From positions 91,734,249 through 91,798,248 of the forward strand of contig OX352762.1 of the NCBI GenBank assembly GCA_947095585.1: 64,000 nucleotides of DNA, read 5' to 3'. The DNA is from Nephrocerus scutellatus. Lineage: Eukaryota; Arthropoda; Insecta; Diptera; Pipunculidae. Made by a program: the position numbers and the translations under genes. The notes beneath the pieces are model-generated. The model did no database searches and was not told where the DNA came from. It was given only the letters and a program-made list of their open reading frames with translations. Positions 32,694 through 45,190 of this stretch are shown one piece after another; positions within the stretch are counted from its first letter, which is position 1, and each line of letters begins with the position of its first letter.

Positions 32694-34765
32694 AAAATAA
32701 GAAATGCCAAAGATCGTAGGTATTGACATCACAAAATTGACTGCCAAAAGCAAAAAACGTTACAAAATCGAAACGAGAGATCTTAGAGAATCAAAAACGT
32801 GTTAATATCTTGTATTATAAGTCAACCAAAAGCATAAAATTTCAATCGCCAGTCATTGAGAAGCAAAAAAAAATTCAAAATTCTTAACGCCAAAAGTCAT
32901 TGATGCCCACAAACTACAGAAGAAGAAATACGAAAAGTAAAAAACTGTCAAAAGTGAAAAGATTAAGTTTTTTACTCTAACCATTCAGCTATTTCAATGA
33001 CTCTTAGACAGACAATAGTTACAAACTCTCGGAATCTTGTGGTAACATATAAAAAGCCGCAATATTTACGATACATGTTTATCAAAACATAGTGTTAGTA
33101 GACACAAGACTAGGAATTATTTATGCATGCGAAATAACAAATATGCCACTTTGACAAGTTATAACTTTACTCGTAGATTTGTAGTGAAATAAATTGCTAA
33201 ACTGACAATGCCATAATAAGAGGACATCATATTCAATGAACTGATATTCCAATCCAATCAGATGTTAATTAACTGATCAATGTTCAGCTGCAACACGGAT
33301 GTAGTTTAAAAAGAACAAGAACCTAAAGCCTGATGCCTTATGTCATAGTCGTACATAATGCTCACTTACCTCGATAGTAATGTAAAGTGTCTTCGTTGGC
33401 TAATGGGGCGCCGACGCGCATTGCTGCATATCGTTGTGTTCCTAAGTTACACAATGCAGACAGGCGTAGGTGCGATCAGTGTGATCACGTAATAAGATAC
33501 GTTCACTAGAGGGTGGATGCAGGTTCGTTTGCTTGCGGTTGCTTCTTCTACACGCAGAGCTTGGTAGGTAGGTAGCTATAATCGTAGAACGTACAAAACA
33601 TCAGCTTCACTACATTTCGTTCTTGTAGGTATTTTGCACAATGTTCACTGAACACACTGTGGAGTTAACTATGGTGGTAAACAGCAGCACCAGGAAAAGA
33701 ATGTAATCGATCACCGGAAATTCTTTTGAAATTTTTTTCTCAATAATCACATGAATAATCTACCTAGCTCGTACTAATACATGTACAAACTTTTAATCTT
33801 CTTTTTTTTTGTTTTTGTATCACTCAGTAGTTATATTTTTTTAAAGGCAAGGGCAAGATGGTTTGTAAATCCGTTCAAACAAGCTCAATCATATGTATGA
33901 TGTATGTTTGCCCGATCCAGAAGCAACGAAGCACAGTTTAGCACCCGCACGATAACTTCAGAAATGTTACCGAATCAAAATTAAAACAAAAACGAATAAT
34001 TAAAAAGCGGGCACGGACAATATAAATTTAAAAGCTGTAGAAATTGGCTAGAGCTAAGTTCCTAACACTTGAACGTCTCAGACACGACTGCAAGTCTGGA
34101 TTATAGTTGTGAACAAACTCTACCTACCTGAAATCTACCTGGCTACAAGTGCGCGAGTGGTATGGTAAGTGAGTAGTGAGAGTATTTTCGTAGTAGGTAG
34201 AGATACTCGAACGAATGCGAGCGCAATGTTTTGTCTCTACCTGTTGTGCTGCTTTTGCATGTTAATCTGATTAAAATTTGAATGCATATCTAAAACAAAT
34301 GAAACACCACAACCATAATGACAGATCTTAGCTCCAAACGAACACTACAGGAGAGAGTTTAAAACCGAGCTTTGATACGAGCAACTTTTTGTATTGTATG
34401 GCTCTGGCCTTGTATTATGTGCTATCGCCACCGTTGGCTGCTTTAAAGCTCAAAATTCACGGCCGAGCAATACAAATTTTGCTCACAATATACGTATACT
34501 CGTACTCTAAATATCAGTGTCACTTTTAACAAATATCCGTTAAGTCAAATATATTAATGGAAATGGAAAGGTAATGAGGTAATTTGAAACACTCAGTTCA
34601 AAAAGCAGCTGTCTTTTCGATAGTGTTGTTCGCTCTGCATAATACAGTGAACAGGCAAATCGGCTAAAGTGGCGCTCTGTATACGAGTAGAAATATTAAG
34701 AACTAGATGTTCTGGGGCACTTCGCTATCCGCTCCAAATTATGACAGCTTCATCTTTCGCATGCG
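32694..34765. other. Intergenic stretch, nothing identified
   Basis: No long open frame, tRNA or repeated segment. GGTAGGTAGGTAG near 33560 is a minor simple repeat. Confidence 0.4.
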
Positions 34766-34769
34766 AAAT

Positions 34770-34970
34770 TTTAAAAATCCAGACACAGCCTCCCGCAGAA
34801 AATCTCACCGCCTGTCCCGATTTCGAGATGAAGTCATCCAGTTTGCCATTTATAAACTCTAGGCCTCCTAGTCTACGCCATCCTTCCAGCTTAGGTGTTA
34901 CCCGGTCCCGCAGTCGTGTCCTATTAATCCTCCCGCAAAGGACTTTTCGATCAGCATCCTTTTCATTGCG
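34770..34970 (-). mobile_element. Family A LINE 3' fragment
   Basis: cctgtcccgatttcgag (near 34813) and ctacgccatccttccag (near 34873) match 21740-21835 of the larger family A element. The plus-strand open frame over it is a shadow. Confidence 0.65.
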
Positions 34971-35059
34971 ATTGATCGGGAAACTACTGACTGCTCAAAA
35001 CACGGTTTGAGCCAGTAGCGCAACAATTAAGTTCGTGTTGTAGTACTTGCTCTACCTCC

Positions 35060-37550
35060 TAATGGTGGTCCCCGGCAAACTATGTGTGTAAATCCTTATA
35101 TATGTAGGTCTAGCCTATAGCTAACGTGGGTTAGCACCCTGCGGTACCGAAAAATGCCCGCTACTGAAACCGACACAACGCCTCGGATAAGTAATTATCG
35201 AATTATGGCGACTTTTGGCTTTCGTACCCGGACTAAGACTTATTTCTGGAATGTGAGGACGCTCCTTGACTCAGGGAGTGAAGGACCTCAAAATTCCAGA
35301 TTTCTTCAACTGGAACGTGAGTTTCTTCGATATAATTTGGACATAGTGGGAGTGAGTGAAGTAAGATGGTTCGACACGGGAGAGTACCAACCCCCAACGT
35401 GTAACACTGCTCTACTCTACTCCGGCAAACCTTCCGGCAGTCCCCGTGACGCCAACAGCACCATGTGTAGCACCAAGAGTACGGCGCGTCACGATCATAC
35501 AGTGTTACGCCCCAACGAATCCCTCGACTGAGAATGAAAAGGACAACTTCTTCAATCAGCTAACCGCCGAACGGAGATACCGTCATTGTGATGGGGGACT
35601 TGAATGCCAAGGTAGGCAGCCAAGGTAGGCAGCGACAACGAACGACTCAGACATGTGATTGGGAAGCACGGCCTCGGCGAACGAAATGACAATGGTAAAA
35701 GATTTGTTGATTTCTGCAACACCAACCACCTTGTCATAGGTTGCACCATGTTTGAGCATAAGACCTGCCACAAAGTCAGCTGGGTGCTAACTGACAGGCA
35801 ATCATCATCCAACCAAATCGACCATGTGGCGATCAGCCGACGTTTTAGGAGCTTTATTTTAGACGTCCGAATCTGACGAGGAGCCGACATGGGTATGGTA
35901 CAGCATCATCACCTTATGGTAGCTACTGTCCAGTTACGTACTGCATCAGTTCAAAGAATCCGTGATATCCTCCGAATGCCTAGGTATAACATCGACCGGC
36001 TAAATATCCCCTCAGTACGCCAACAATTAAGGGATTATTTATTACAAGGAGTGGAAGCAATCAGCAGCTCACTGCCGACAACCATCCAAGAACATTGGAA
36101 AGCTGTGAAAAATGTTTTCACATCTGGAGCTGAAGGTATTGTTAGTAGAAGCTAGGCAAGGCACAGCACGTGGCTTACCGAGGAAACCTGAAGGCGGATT
36201 GAAGAACGTAAACTACTTAAAACTCGTATTGTAGTTATCCCAAACAGCAGCTAGGATGGAGTTAGAGTCCCTGTATCGAAGCAAAATCAGAGAAGTGCAG
36301 CGTAGTGTAAGACGCGACAAACGTAATTATATTAACAATCTGGCCTCAGAAGCAGAGGAAGAATCAAGGAGGTGCGATAGCAGAACCGTTTACAGAATCA
36401 CCAAAGAGCTGACAGGTGGTCACCGCTCTAGCCAATATCCGGTGAAAGGCCTAGATGGTGCCGTACTCGTTTCAGATGAGGATCAGCTCAAGCGATGGAA
36501 GGAGCATTTCTCAACGGTTATAAGCCGTGTATTCGCCAACGTTATGCACCCAAATCAAACAGAGCTGTCGGAAGTAACAATTTCCCGAATTCGCACTTTA
36601 ACTCCCAGTAAAGATGAGATTGCTACCGCGATCAACGCACTAAAGAACAACAAGTCGGTAGGACTAGATAGTATACACGCAGAGCTTCTGTGTGCCGCAC
36701 CAAAGACATCAGCAGAGCTTTTATATCCTCTTGTAGAGAGAGCTTAGGAGGCAGAACGAGTGGAAGAAGGGAATGATTATCAAGCTCCCTAAAAAAGGTA
36801 GTCTTATGGAGTGCGAAAACTGGAGAGGCCTTCCTGCAGTTGCAAAGGTAATAGCCAAAGTAGTACTTGAGCGGATTAAGGTACATCTGGAAGATACACT
36901 CGATGCCGAACAAGCAAGTTTCCACACTGGATCCTACTGTGTAGACCACATCAACACCCTGCGGATTATTATTGAACAGTGCGTTGAATTCCGGTCACCA
37001 CTGCACCTGCTGTTCATCGATTTTGAGAAAGCGTTTGACAGTGTCAACAAACAGTTTATCTGGCTCGCCTTGCGCAGGAGTGGTATACTCGATATCCTAA
37101 TAGTTATTAATTAAGCAACCTATGATGGCTCTAAATGTCAAGAGCTGTCAAGAGGAAAACTGTCAGAAAATTTCGAGATCCTAAGTGGGGTACGACAAGG
37201 TTGCATTTTTCGTCGATACTCTTTTTGTTGGTGATTAGCGATGTGCTTCGCGAGCTTTATCTACTGGAAACGGAGGAATTCGTTGGACTCTTACATCTCA
37301 ACTCAAACATCTTGACTACGCTGCATACGCTCCATAGAAAACTACGAAATGCAATGAAATCAGTTATCTCAGGATGGTAGAAGAACAGGTCGTCCGAGAA
37401 ATACATGGCGCAGAACAGTTGAGGGGAATAACGGCAATTGGGGAAGAGTTGGAGAGAGCTAAAGCTCATTGCCAGAAACCGCACGCGATTGTGCGTAGGC
37501 GTAGTAGAGGCCCTAGGACCCACAATGGAATATAGGACATAAGGAAAGAA
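35060..37550 (+). mobile_element. RTE-like LINE family B, nearly full-length but broken
   Basis: After a short 5' leader, an ATG at 35154 opens the endonuclease domain (FWNVRTLLDSG, LDIVGVSEVRWFDTG, then VTIIQCYAPTNPSTENEKDN in another frame near 35490). The domain continues as GKHGLGERNDNGKRFVDFCN and SNQIDHVAISRRFRSF. The RT region has INALKNNKSVGLDSIHAELL (36630-36690), IIKLPKKGSLMECENWRGLP and LLFIDFEKAFDSVNKQFIWL (37010-37070), which holds the first catalytic Asp. The region that should hold the ADD motif (37120-37370) is deleted or scrambled. A family-typical C-terminal segment (GRPRNTWRRTVE near 37395) and an aaggaaagaaaag tail end it. At least six frame changes are present. Confidence 0.83.
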
Positions 37551-37555
37551 AAGAA

Positions 37556-38035
37556 GAATCCTCTTCACTCATACGAAATAGGTGTCCTACCCACCGGAGA
37601 CTCCCCAGCTTAATTCTCTTCACAATGTCGACATTGTGGGAACTCACAATAGTCTCCGAAATCGTCCGCCCATGCGGAGGCAACGATTCTCCGTAAAATT
37701 TTCCTCTTGAACGCGTCTTAAAGGTCAGAAGGTCAGTTAAAGGATTGCACTTCTTCAAATTTGCGCTCCACTATCTTAATTTGGATCTTCTGCTTGCAGA
37801 CATGGCCATCATGTACATTGTTTTACTCTCATGTGTCACCTCATCAGTTGTTAATTTGCTTTGGTTGAAAGCATACTGGTACAGGCTAATGATGACGATG
37901 AAGGATAGAAGAGAGAAACATATACGCGGTACTCAAACGGTATCTCCTTTGTTATACATGGGGCGCAAGATGTCTCTTGACCAGTCTTCTGGCATCGCTT
38001 CTTCATTCCATACTTCCACCTACTTTGGCTGGTAG
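37556..38035 (-). mobile_element. Family A LINE fragment with internal deletions
   Basis: Minus-strand blocks match the 21900-23060 region: the ctcttcacaatgtcgacatt block near 37616, tgcgctccactatctta near 37764, cagacatggccatcatgtac near 37797 and gaccagtcttctggcatcgc near 37979. The catalytic part is missing. It directly adjoins the family B tail. Confidence 0.7.
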
Positions 38036-39870
38036 TGTCATACCAAGATATTTGGCTGTGCTCGCACACGGAACAACTTGAACATTGATGCCCACTGGCT
38101 TGTGCTGGATATGATTATTGGTAAAATCAATATGGACAGATTTGGTTTCGTTTAATTTGTCCATAGTCCAGCGTTGTACTTCGGCAATTGCTGTTTGTAA
38201 TTTTCTGTTGATTCGGTATTATAATTGCAGTATCATCAGCGAATGTAGCATCAACATTTTCTTTGAACGTAGTAGGTATGTATCTAGTGTACAGTAGGTA
38301 AAGGGTTGGTCCTAGTAGCGTTGTGGAACAACTGAGTGCCGATTTTGGTCGCAAAATGGGGTATCAGGCAAAAATAACCGCAAGTTGATAGTATTAGTAA
38401 ATTGTGTGTATTAGTATGCTTAGTATTGCTTCTTATCTTTTTGATACTCATTCCACCTGTCAGCAGCATGTGAGTGGCCTCTGCATGTGGCAAAAGAAAA
38501 CCGATTTTCTCTTAGCGAAAATTTTGTAGTACACGCTGTCATTAAAACTAACATTCCGAACTGAATATTCAGTACTAGAGTCATTAGTAAGCTTACTTTA
38601 AGTTTTTGTTTGATTTTAGGATTGTTTTCCCAAACTGCTTTTTGAATGTCGCTGACAAAATTATCCACGTCAATGTTCAACTGATCTTTGGTTTGTGGTG
38701 GTACTGATAGTTGAATTCTTTCTTCTAGTGTTATCCTGAAGCCTTCCCAGCCTGTTTTTTATTGACTATTAACCAGAGTAGGATTGGAGAGTTTTGAAAT
38801 GATATTTTCACTTGGCTTTAATATAATCGGGGAATGATCTGAACTTATCTCCAAGCTGTCTTCTATTTGCATTTAGTTACTAGAAATATTTCTTATCATG
38901 TAAAAGACTATCAAATCAGGAATTTTCTTTGGATCAGTAGGCCAATAAGTTTGCTTTCCTGTTGATATAGCTTCACATATATATTCTTGAATAGCATTTA
39001 GTAGTTCATTGCTACAGTACTACAGTAATACTGTATTTTTTGTGATTATTTTTACGGCCGTTGCTTGAATGTTTTCAGATCCGGTTTTAACTTCTTTATT
39101 GTAATAGATGTTCTCTTTTACTAATACGTAACTTTCACCCTTTGCTACATTTTCTGTAGTATAGTATGGTGTGATAGATTATATAATATTTGAATATAAT
39201 AATGGATTGTTGGTCAAATGTTTTTCTGAGATTAAACGCACGTTAGACAGAAACCGATCAATTTTATTTATGTCCAGGATTGCCTGAAGTACTTGTTGGT
39301 GGTTTGAAATTCGTTTGCGTTCCAGAACATAATCTTGAGTGTATAGTGTAAGGATTTTGCCGTCATTTTCGCTGTTAACGAAGGTTAACAAGAACATTTT
39401 TAGTGTAGTTTTATTTATCCATGACAGTTTATTATCTGCAGTTATTTTGTATCCCCCCATCACGCAGGTTTTTTATAATGCTTTCTGACTTACATGACCG
39501 ATGCAACTTCTTTGCCATAACTCGAATAGGCCAGGACATGTTCGCTTATTTTCGTAAACATGAAATATTATTTTCTCTTTGGAAAAAATATGTTCACAAA
39601 CAGTCCTTGAACTTGAACTTCTATCAAGTCTTTCAAGGGGTGCTATGTTTGGTAGAATGGAATCCTTTTATCCTTTCAGTTATAGCCGACAATTTCATCA
39701 AAAGGGGATATCAAGTATATATTTCTCTAATTTCTTCCCAGCTTGTGCAATGAATTTTTATCATAGTGTCATTAATTACTTTAACTTGAGGATTGGACTT
39801 AGAAATTTTGTCGGTTCTCGTAGGAGTTCATATGTATCCACTTTTTCTACTTTGATTGGAGTTGGAGCCT
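38036..39870 (-). mobile_element. Jockey-clade non-LTR retrotransposon, decayed
   Basis: Minus-strand order: an ORF1 gag-like remnant with a PRE_C2HC-like region (KKLHRSCKSESIIKNLRDGG then KMFLLTFVNSENDGKI, 39520-39330). An endonuclease C-terminal part follows (SLEISSDHSPIILKPSENI, near 38850) with a linker (NIDVDNFVSDIQKAVWENN, near 38660). RT remnants end it, carrying TFADDTAIIIPN (near 38230) and a thumb segment (MDKLNETKSVHIDFTNN and CASTAKYLGMTLPAK, 38160-38035). Most of the endonuclease and half of the RT are deleted. Stops are frequent. Clade assignment rests on the gag-like domain and the NETKSVH motif. Confidence 0.75.
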
Positions 39871-39875
39871 GTTTT

Positions 39876-40290
39876 TAAATTCTCTATATTAACTTCGCGT
39901 GCCCGTGGCTGGCGGCCCGGCTGGCATGCTGGCTTGCTGGTCAGATCTTGATTTGCGATTTTTAACCCACTTCCCAAAGCCCGATTTTATTGAAATTTTG
40001 CACACATTTATAACTCCGGAGACAATACCCCTCCTCGGGCACATAGGGCCTCGGGGTCGGGGGGCTCCCATACAAATAAATTACAAAATTTACCAGATTA
40101 GTTATGCATGTGTAACTCCGATGTACAAAACTTTTTGTAAAATTTTAGCGGTGATCGCGGCAGGTCCCAGGGGTACCCATATAATTTTTTTAAATGTAAA
40201 CCCGATTTTCTTCAAATTTTAAACACATGTGTATTACTGATGGACAAAACTTTTTGTAAGTTTTTTGAAGTGATCGGGACCAGTGGTGCT
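39876..40290 (-). repeat. REP-1 interspersed repeat, copy with three modules
   Basis: The end block attctctatattaacttcgc is at 39879, then a short CTGG-like repeat and gattttattgaaattttgca near 39981. Three tandem modules of about 120 bp follow, with gggggctcccatac, caggggtaccca and tgatcgggacca versions of the same site. It runs directly into the Gypsy pol remnant near 40290, so an open frame there is chimeric. Confidence 0.68.
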
Positions 40291-43200
40291 CTCCGACCAT
40301 GTGATACTTGTTCTACTGTGGTACTTGGTTCAACGAGATTTTGTGTGGACTATCAAAAACTGAAAGATGTCACCAAGAAGGATTGTTATCCATTACAACG
40401 TATAAATGACACGTTGGACACCTTATCCGGAGGAAGAATCTTCAGTACCTTGGATCTGAAATGCGGATACTGGCAGGAATCAATTCATGATAACGACAAG
40501 GAGAAGACAGCATTTACTGCGAGAAAATTGATACAAGCCAATTTTCTGTAATGCCGTTTGGTTTATGCAACGCTCCTGTTACATTCGAGTGGTTTATGGA
40601 ACATGTTTTGCGAGGCCTTAGCTGGAAGACATGTCTGGTTTATTTGGATGACATCATTGTTTTTGGTCGCACATTTAATGTGCTTGTGAATAATCTTCGG
40701 CAAGTTTTGGAAACCATCAAAGCTGCAGGATTGAAGTTGAGTCCGCCGAAATGTAGCCTTTTCAAAAATGAAGTTATTTGTTTGGGCCACATTGTATCCA
40801 GTCAAGGAGTACGCACGGATCCCAAGAACTTGGAAGCTGTTAACGAATACCAAATACGAATACCAACGGTACCAAAGAATTTACATGAGCTGCAAAGTTT
40901 TCTGGAGCTATGCTCATACTATCGACGGTTTGTGCCTAACTTCGCAGATGTTGCACTAAGCCTTTATCGCTTACTGAGAAAAACCAAAAGTTCCAATGGT
41001 CGAGTGAGCACCAAAAATCATTTGACTTGCTGAAGGGAAATCTATGCAGTTCACCAATTTTGGCATATCCAAAGGCGGAAGAGCTCTTCGCATCCTGGAC
41101 ACTGATGCGAGCAATGCGAGAATAGAGGGGGTTCTATCGCAGAGTCAAGAAGGAAAGGAGCGTGTAATAGCGTACTACAGCCGTTCGCTTTCTAAGCCCG
41201 AGAAGAACTACTGTGTGACACGAAGCTGTTATGGAAAGCGTCAAACACTTCCACAAGTATGTAGTTACATATATGGTCACGAGTTTCTTCTTCGAACTGA
41301 CCATTCAGCTCAAGTGGCCAGATGGATCGAACGACTCTTGGCATATTCATTCAGAACAGAACATCGAAAAGGAATGCTGTACGATATGGCCGACGGGTTA
41401 TCCAGACGACCTTGTGCACCCCAGTGCAAACACTGTACAAGGCAAGAAAACAAAAAGTGCTCTGAAGTAGTTTCACAAATAAGACTACAGGTTGAAGAAC
41501 GCTGGACAAAAGAGCAGCTAAGGGAGTAACGAGTGCGTGATGACTCGATTGCTCCAATATTTCAATGGATAGAGCAAAGAGAAAGACCGGAGTGGCACGA
41601 TATTGCAACAGAAAATCCTACACTAAAAAGTTACTGGACCCAATGGCAGTCATTTAGATTGGAAGATGGACTACTGGTAAGCCAATGGGAATCGGCTGAT
41701 GGTCGAACCAAAAAATCACAGATTGTGCTACCAATGAACCGAATCATAGAAGTCCTGCAAGAATTACATAGTGGTACATCAGAAGCACATTTGGGCGTTA
41801 ATAAGACGCTAGATAAAGTAAGGAATCGCTTCTATTGGGTCAATTGCCGTAGAGATGTGGAAGACTGGTGTCTAACATGTGACATGTGCGCAGGAAGCAG
41901 GGACCGCTATCAAAAACTAGAGGAAAATGCAACAGTACAATGTTGGAGCACCATTTAAGCGGGTGGCAATAGACAAAGCTGGTCCATTCCCAGAAACAAG
42001 AGATGGAAATCGCTATATACTCGTGTGCATTGACTACTTACGTAAATGGGCAGAAGCCTATCCCATCGCAAACCAAGAAGCTAGCACGGTTGCTAGGACA
42101 TTCGTGGACAATTGGATCTGCAGATTTGGAGTACCACTGGAATTACATTCCGATCAAGGGCGGAATTTCGAATCGCTAGTCTTTCAAGAGCTGTTCCAAG
42201 TACTCAACATCAAGAAAACGACGACTACTCCGTTACATCCACAATCAGACGGAATAGTATAAAGGTTCAACAGAACGAAGGGTCGCTGTATACCGTTGTT
42301 TATGATGGGTTGTCGTAGCGCAGTACACAACACGACTAAAAACTCACCAGCAATGGTTATATTTGGTAATAAAGTTCGTCTACCATCCGACATTAAATTT
42401 GGATCACCACCAGTAGGACCGACAACAAAGGAGAACTACGTTAGTGATCTAAGACAGAGGATGATCGCTGTCCATACTGCAGTAAGGAGCAACATAGTGG
42501 AAGCCAGCAGCCGGATGAAAGCGCGATATGATCTGCGTGCGAACTGTGGAGGATTTCCGGAAGATTTGGTCTGGCTTTACAAACCCAAAAGAAGAAAATG
42601 TAAGTCTCCAAAACTACAGGATCATTAAGAGGATAAATGATGTAGTATATCGGATCCAACAAAACCCCAGATGTAAAATGAAAGTTGTTCACATTGACAG
42701 ATTGACAAGGTACAACATCAGAAGGAGTGCTGAATCTGTTCGGGACGAACAGAAATAAGGTATGGAGGTAACGTTACCAAAAGTAATTAGTAGATAATGG
42801 AATTTGAATCCTAAGATAAATCGCAATGTACATACTTCAAACTAAAAATGGGCACTGAATTAGAATTAAGCACTTTTGAATAGCATACTTTTAGGCTGTA
42901 AGATTTATTAGATTATTTGAAGTGTAATCGCCTGTAAGTTTAAATCATTATTTACTGGTCAAAAATGTAGTCAAACCGGTTTATGCGGTTTGTCCGGTAT
43001 GTTACATATGAGTATCGTTAGTTTTAAATAAGGGAATAAGGCCACAGTTCTATGGTCTTTTCTCGATATTTTTGTCTATAAGATTGGAAGTTTCTGGATC
43101 AATGAATGAAGATTCAATGAGTATAAAAGGTGTCGTTCGCTGCAGAGGATTCATTAGTTATTTTGAAATGAACCAGTCAAGTTGAAAAAGTTCTTGTATA

Positions 43201-43409
43201 GAAATACTGCTACCACTTAGGGAATTATAGTGATATACAAGTATTGTTGTAATAAGAGTTTTTGTGTACATTTAAAGTTATCCCCAATATAAACTGTGAA
43301 CTTGTATTATTTTTACCGTTCGTTTATTAAAGTTGTAATTTATAATAAACTTGTGTTATGTTTTATTTGCAAAATCCTTTACGAACTCGAAAGCCTAAAT
43401 TTCGTAACA
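40291..43409 (+). mobile_element. Ty3/Gypsy LTR retrotransposon, 5'-truncated pol plus 3' LTR
   Basis: Pol domains in order: reverse transcriptase (FCVDYQKLKDVTKKDCYPL near 40345, IFSTLDLKCGYWQ, MPFGLCNAP, and YLDD at 40641-40652); RNase H (ILDTDASNARIEGVLSQ near 41092, then VIAYYSRSLSKPEKNY); integrase zinc-binding H2C2 (about 41760-41895, CLTCDMC); and integrase core (RVAIDKAGPFPETRDGN near 41963, LHSDQGRNFESL, PLHPQSDG). The codon for the third catalytic residue (Glu before RFN) is a stop, TAA at 42260-42262. Frame changes occur near 40540, 41030, 41240, 41935 and 42590. Gag, protease and the 5' LTR are absent. The element is inactive. Confidence 0.9.
43000..43409 (+). repeat. 3' long terminal repeat of the Gypsy element
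   Basis: It begins TGTTAC and ends GTAACA, a perfect 6-bp terminal inversion, giving 410 bp. Inside are a TATA box (gagtataaaaggtgtc near 43119), ATTCATTAGTTA-type start-region sequence and AATAAA-like polyadenylation sites near 43340. A clear polypurine tract is not visible immediately upstream, so the left boundary is less certain than the right. Confidence 0.65.
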
Positions 43410-43836
43410 ATATTAGTATAGATATAGATAGTAAATTTCAAAACTTGATTTCAATTTATGTCAAATGTAAAATGTAGGTATCACTTACTTTTGCGCTATA
43501 TTTAAATTGTCAAAATCTATAATCTATCCTTTTATCATCTATTCACGACTAGTTTGTAGGACTTGGGAAACCATAATGGAATACAGGAATTGTTTCTTAT
43601 CTGGTCATTGTCGCTACTTAAATCTTTATTTACAATCTGTAAAGGTTTAATCTGCTGTTTGAGTACACACTCATTTGTTGTACACCGACCTTCTGAATTA
43701 GCTTTTTGCAGGCATAATTATTGATTCCACGGAGATCTTGTCAAAATGGGCTTACGCAAGAGGATTTTCGCTTTAAGGTTGAGGTTTGAGGAATCCGCAG
43801 AACTGCCACAAAACTTTTATGAAATAATGTTATAAC
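43410..43836. other. Spacer, nothing identified
   Basis: No motif or repeat is recognised between the LTR and the next transposon. Confidence 0.4.
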
Positions 43837-43838
43837 TA

Positions 43839-44421
43839 TCGGGTGTTTCAACAAATGCGCTTCAACTTTTCTCCGATAGCGACGGCGAACGACGCCATAT
43901 TTTTTATTGTTCTTTTGTCATTTGGAAACTTCATTAGTATACATTTCATCATGGAACGCTACACATGTGAACAGCGATTGCAAATCGTGCAAATTTTTTA
44001 TCAAAATAATCGTTCTGTTGCCGCTACTTTAAGAGCATTACGGCCATTTTACGGTCCATTTAACAAGCCAGCCCGTTCGACAATCTACGGTATAGTAAAG
44101 ATCTTGGCCTACATCCGTATAAGATCAAGCTGACACAACAACTAAAGCCGTTTGACCATTTGAAGCGACGCCGATTCGTGAATTGGGCTCAAGAGCAAAT
44201 CGAAAATGATGCAGATTTTCACCGAAAAATCATCTTCAGCGATGAGGCTCACTTCGTAAAACGTGCACGCGGTGGTCATGCAAAAGAAATCGAGTTTCAT
44301 ACTTAAATGTATCATATGTATATGTTCAAATTCGTTAATAAAAAAAAAAGTTAGTTCAAAAGTCGAACAGTTTGTGTTTTATTCAAAAAAAAAGTTGAAG
44401 TGCTCTTATTGAAAAACCCTA
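43839..44421 (+). mobile_element. mariner-like element (Tc1/mariner), internally deleted, 583 bp
   Basis: Terminal inverted repeats of about 32 bp: the left reads TCGGGTGTTTCAAC onward and the right, inverted, reads TAGGGTTTTTCAAT onward. Both run into CTTCAACTTTT. TA dinucleotides flank it at 43837-43838 and 44422-44423. Inside, a transposase N-terminus starts at 43951 (MERYTCEQRLQIVQIFYQNN), followed after an internal deletion near 44100 by FDHLKRRRFVNWAQEQIEN and the first catalytic motif IIFSDEAHF near 44235. The rest of the catalytic domain is gone. It could move only if a full-length relative supplied the enzyme. Confidence 0.87.
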
Positions 44422-44574
44422 TATATTAACTTATAGATTTTACTCTTAGAACAGGAAAATTTTTGCTGCAAATGATGGCAAATATCTTTTAATATTGATA
44501 TAGAACTCACGTGGGTTGGTCATACTTTTTTGCTTACGTTCTACAATACTGAGCTTTTATTACCCGGTATCAAG

Positions 44575-45190
44575 CTTGCAATGTATTCTGATCCTGAGGC
44601 CTTATTATTCGTCAGTCGATTTACTTCCCTGCAAACTAACTATGTACTATGCTTGGTGGCTGCGGTATAGTGTGGTCGTCAGTCATTGGTGGAGCTTTAA
44701 ATTTCTCAATTATATAGCCATTTGGCAACTCATAAAAGTAAAGTGCATAGATCCAATGTGCCTTTGATATCGGTGTTCAGATTACTCTCTTTGTCTTTGA
44801 AGCATTTGCAAGCGGTGCATATTGCGTCATACCGCCGACTCTTTAGTAGAACTTCCGCGCTTGGTCGCTTGGTGCGGTCCTCGCTCTCTGTACTGTTATA
44901 GCTCACGCTCACGGAAAAGATTCTTCTGCCAGGCTGCTTTCTTTCACCGATGAACTATTTTTTTATATCTTCTGAGCTCTTTATATTCTTCTTCAAGTTC
45001 CCGCCTTCCATGTATTGCCACGGTTCTTACGTCCACTCGCTAGCTTACATTCACCGCCGAATCATTTGTTCCGAGTGTCCATTTCTCTTCTGCGCCCGGC
45101 ATCTCAGACCCATTTCCCTTCATTTAGGGCTAGTCCTACCGCTTGACCGTATTTGTTTCTGGTCTCTTTGTTGCGAAGCTTCCGTGTTAG
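44575..45190 (-). mobile_element. Family A LINE fragment, linker to RT start
   Basis: Minus-strand sequence matches 23100-23460 and the complement of 19300-19900. Shared blocks include cgactctttagtagaacttc near 44834, ggtgcggtcctcgctctctg near 44871, and the attattcgtcagtcgattta segment corresponding to the KAPGTDG region. It ends upstream in the endonuclease-linker junction. Short plus-strand frames over it are shadows. Confidence 0.7.

Noticed and set aside
40240..40551. 103-codon frame as the start of a gene
   Set aside because: The first half translates a REP-1 module and the second half the truncated Gypsy RT, so the frame is a chance chimera.
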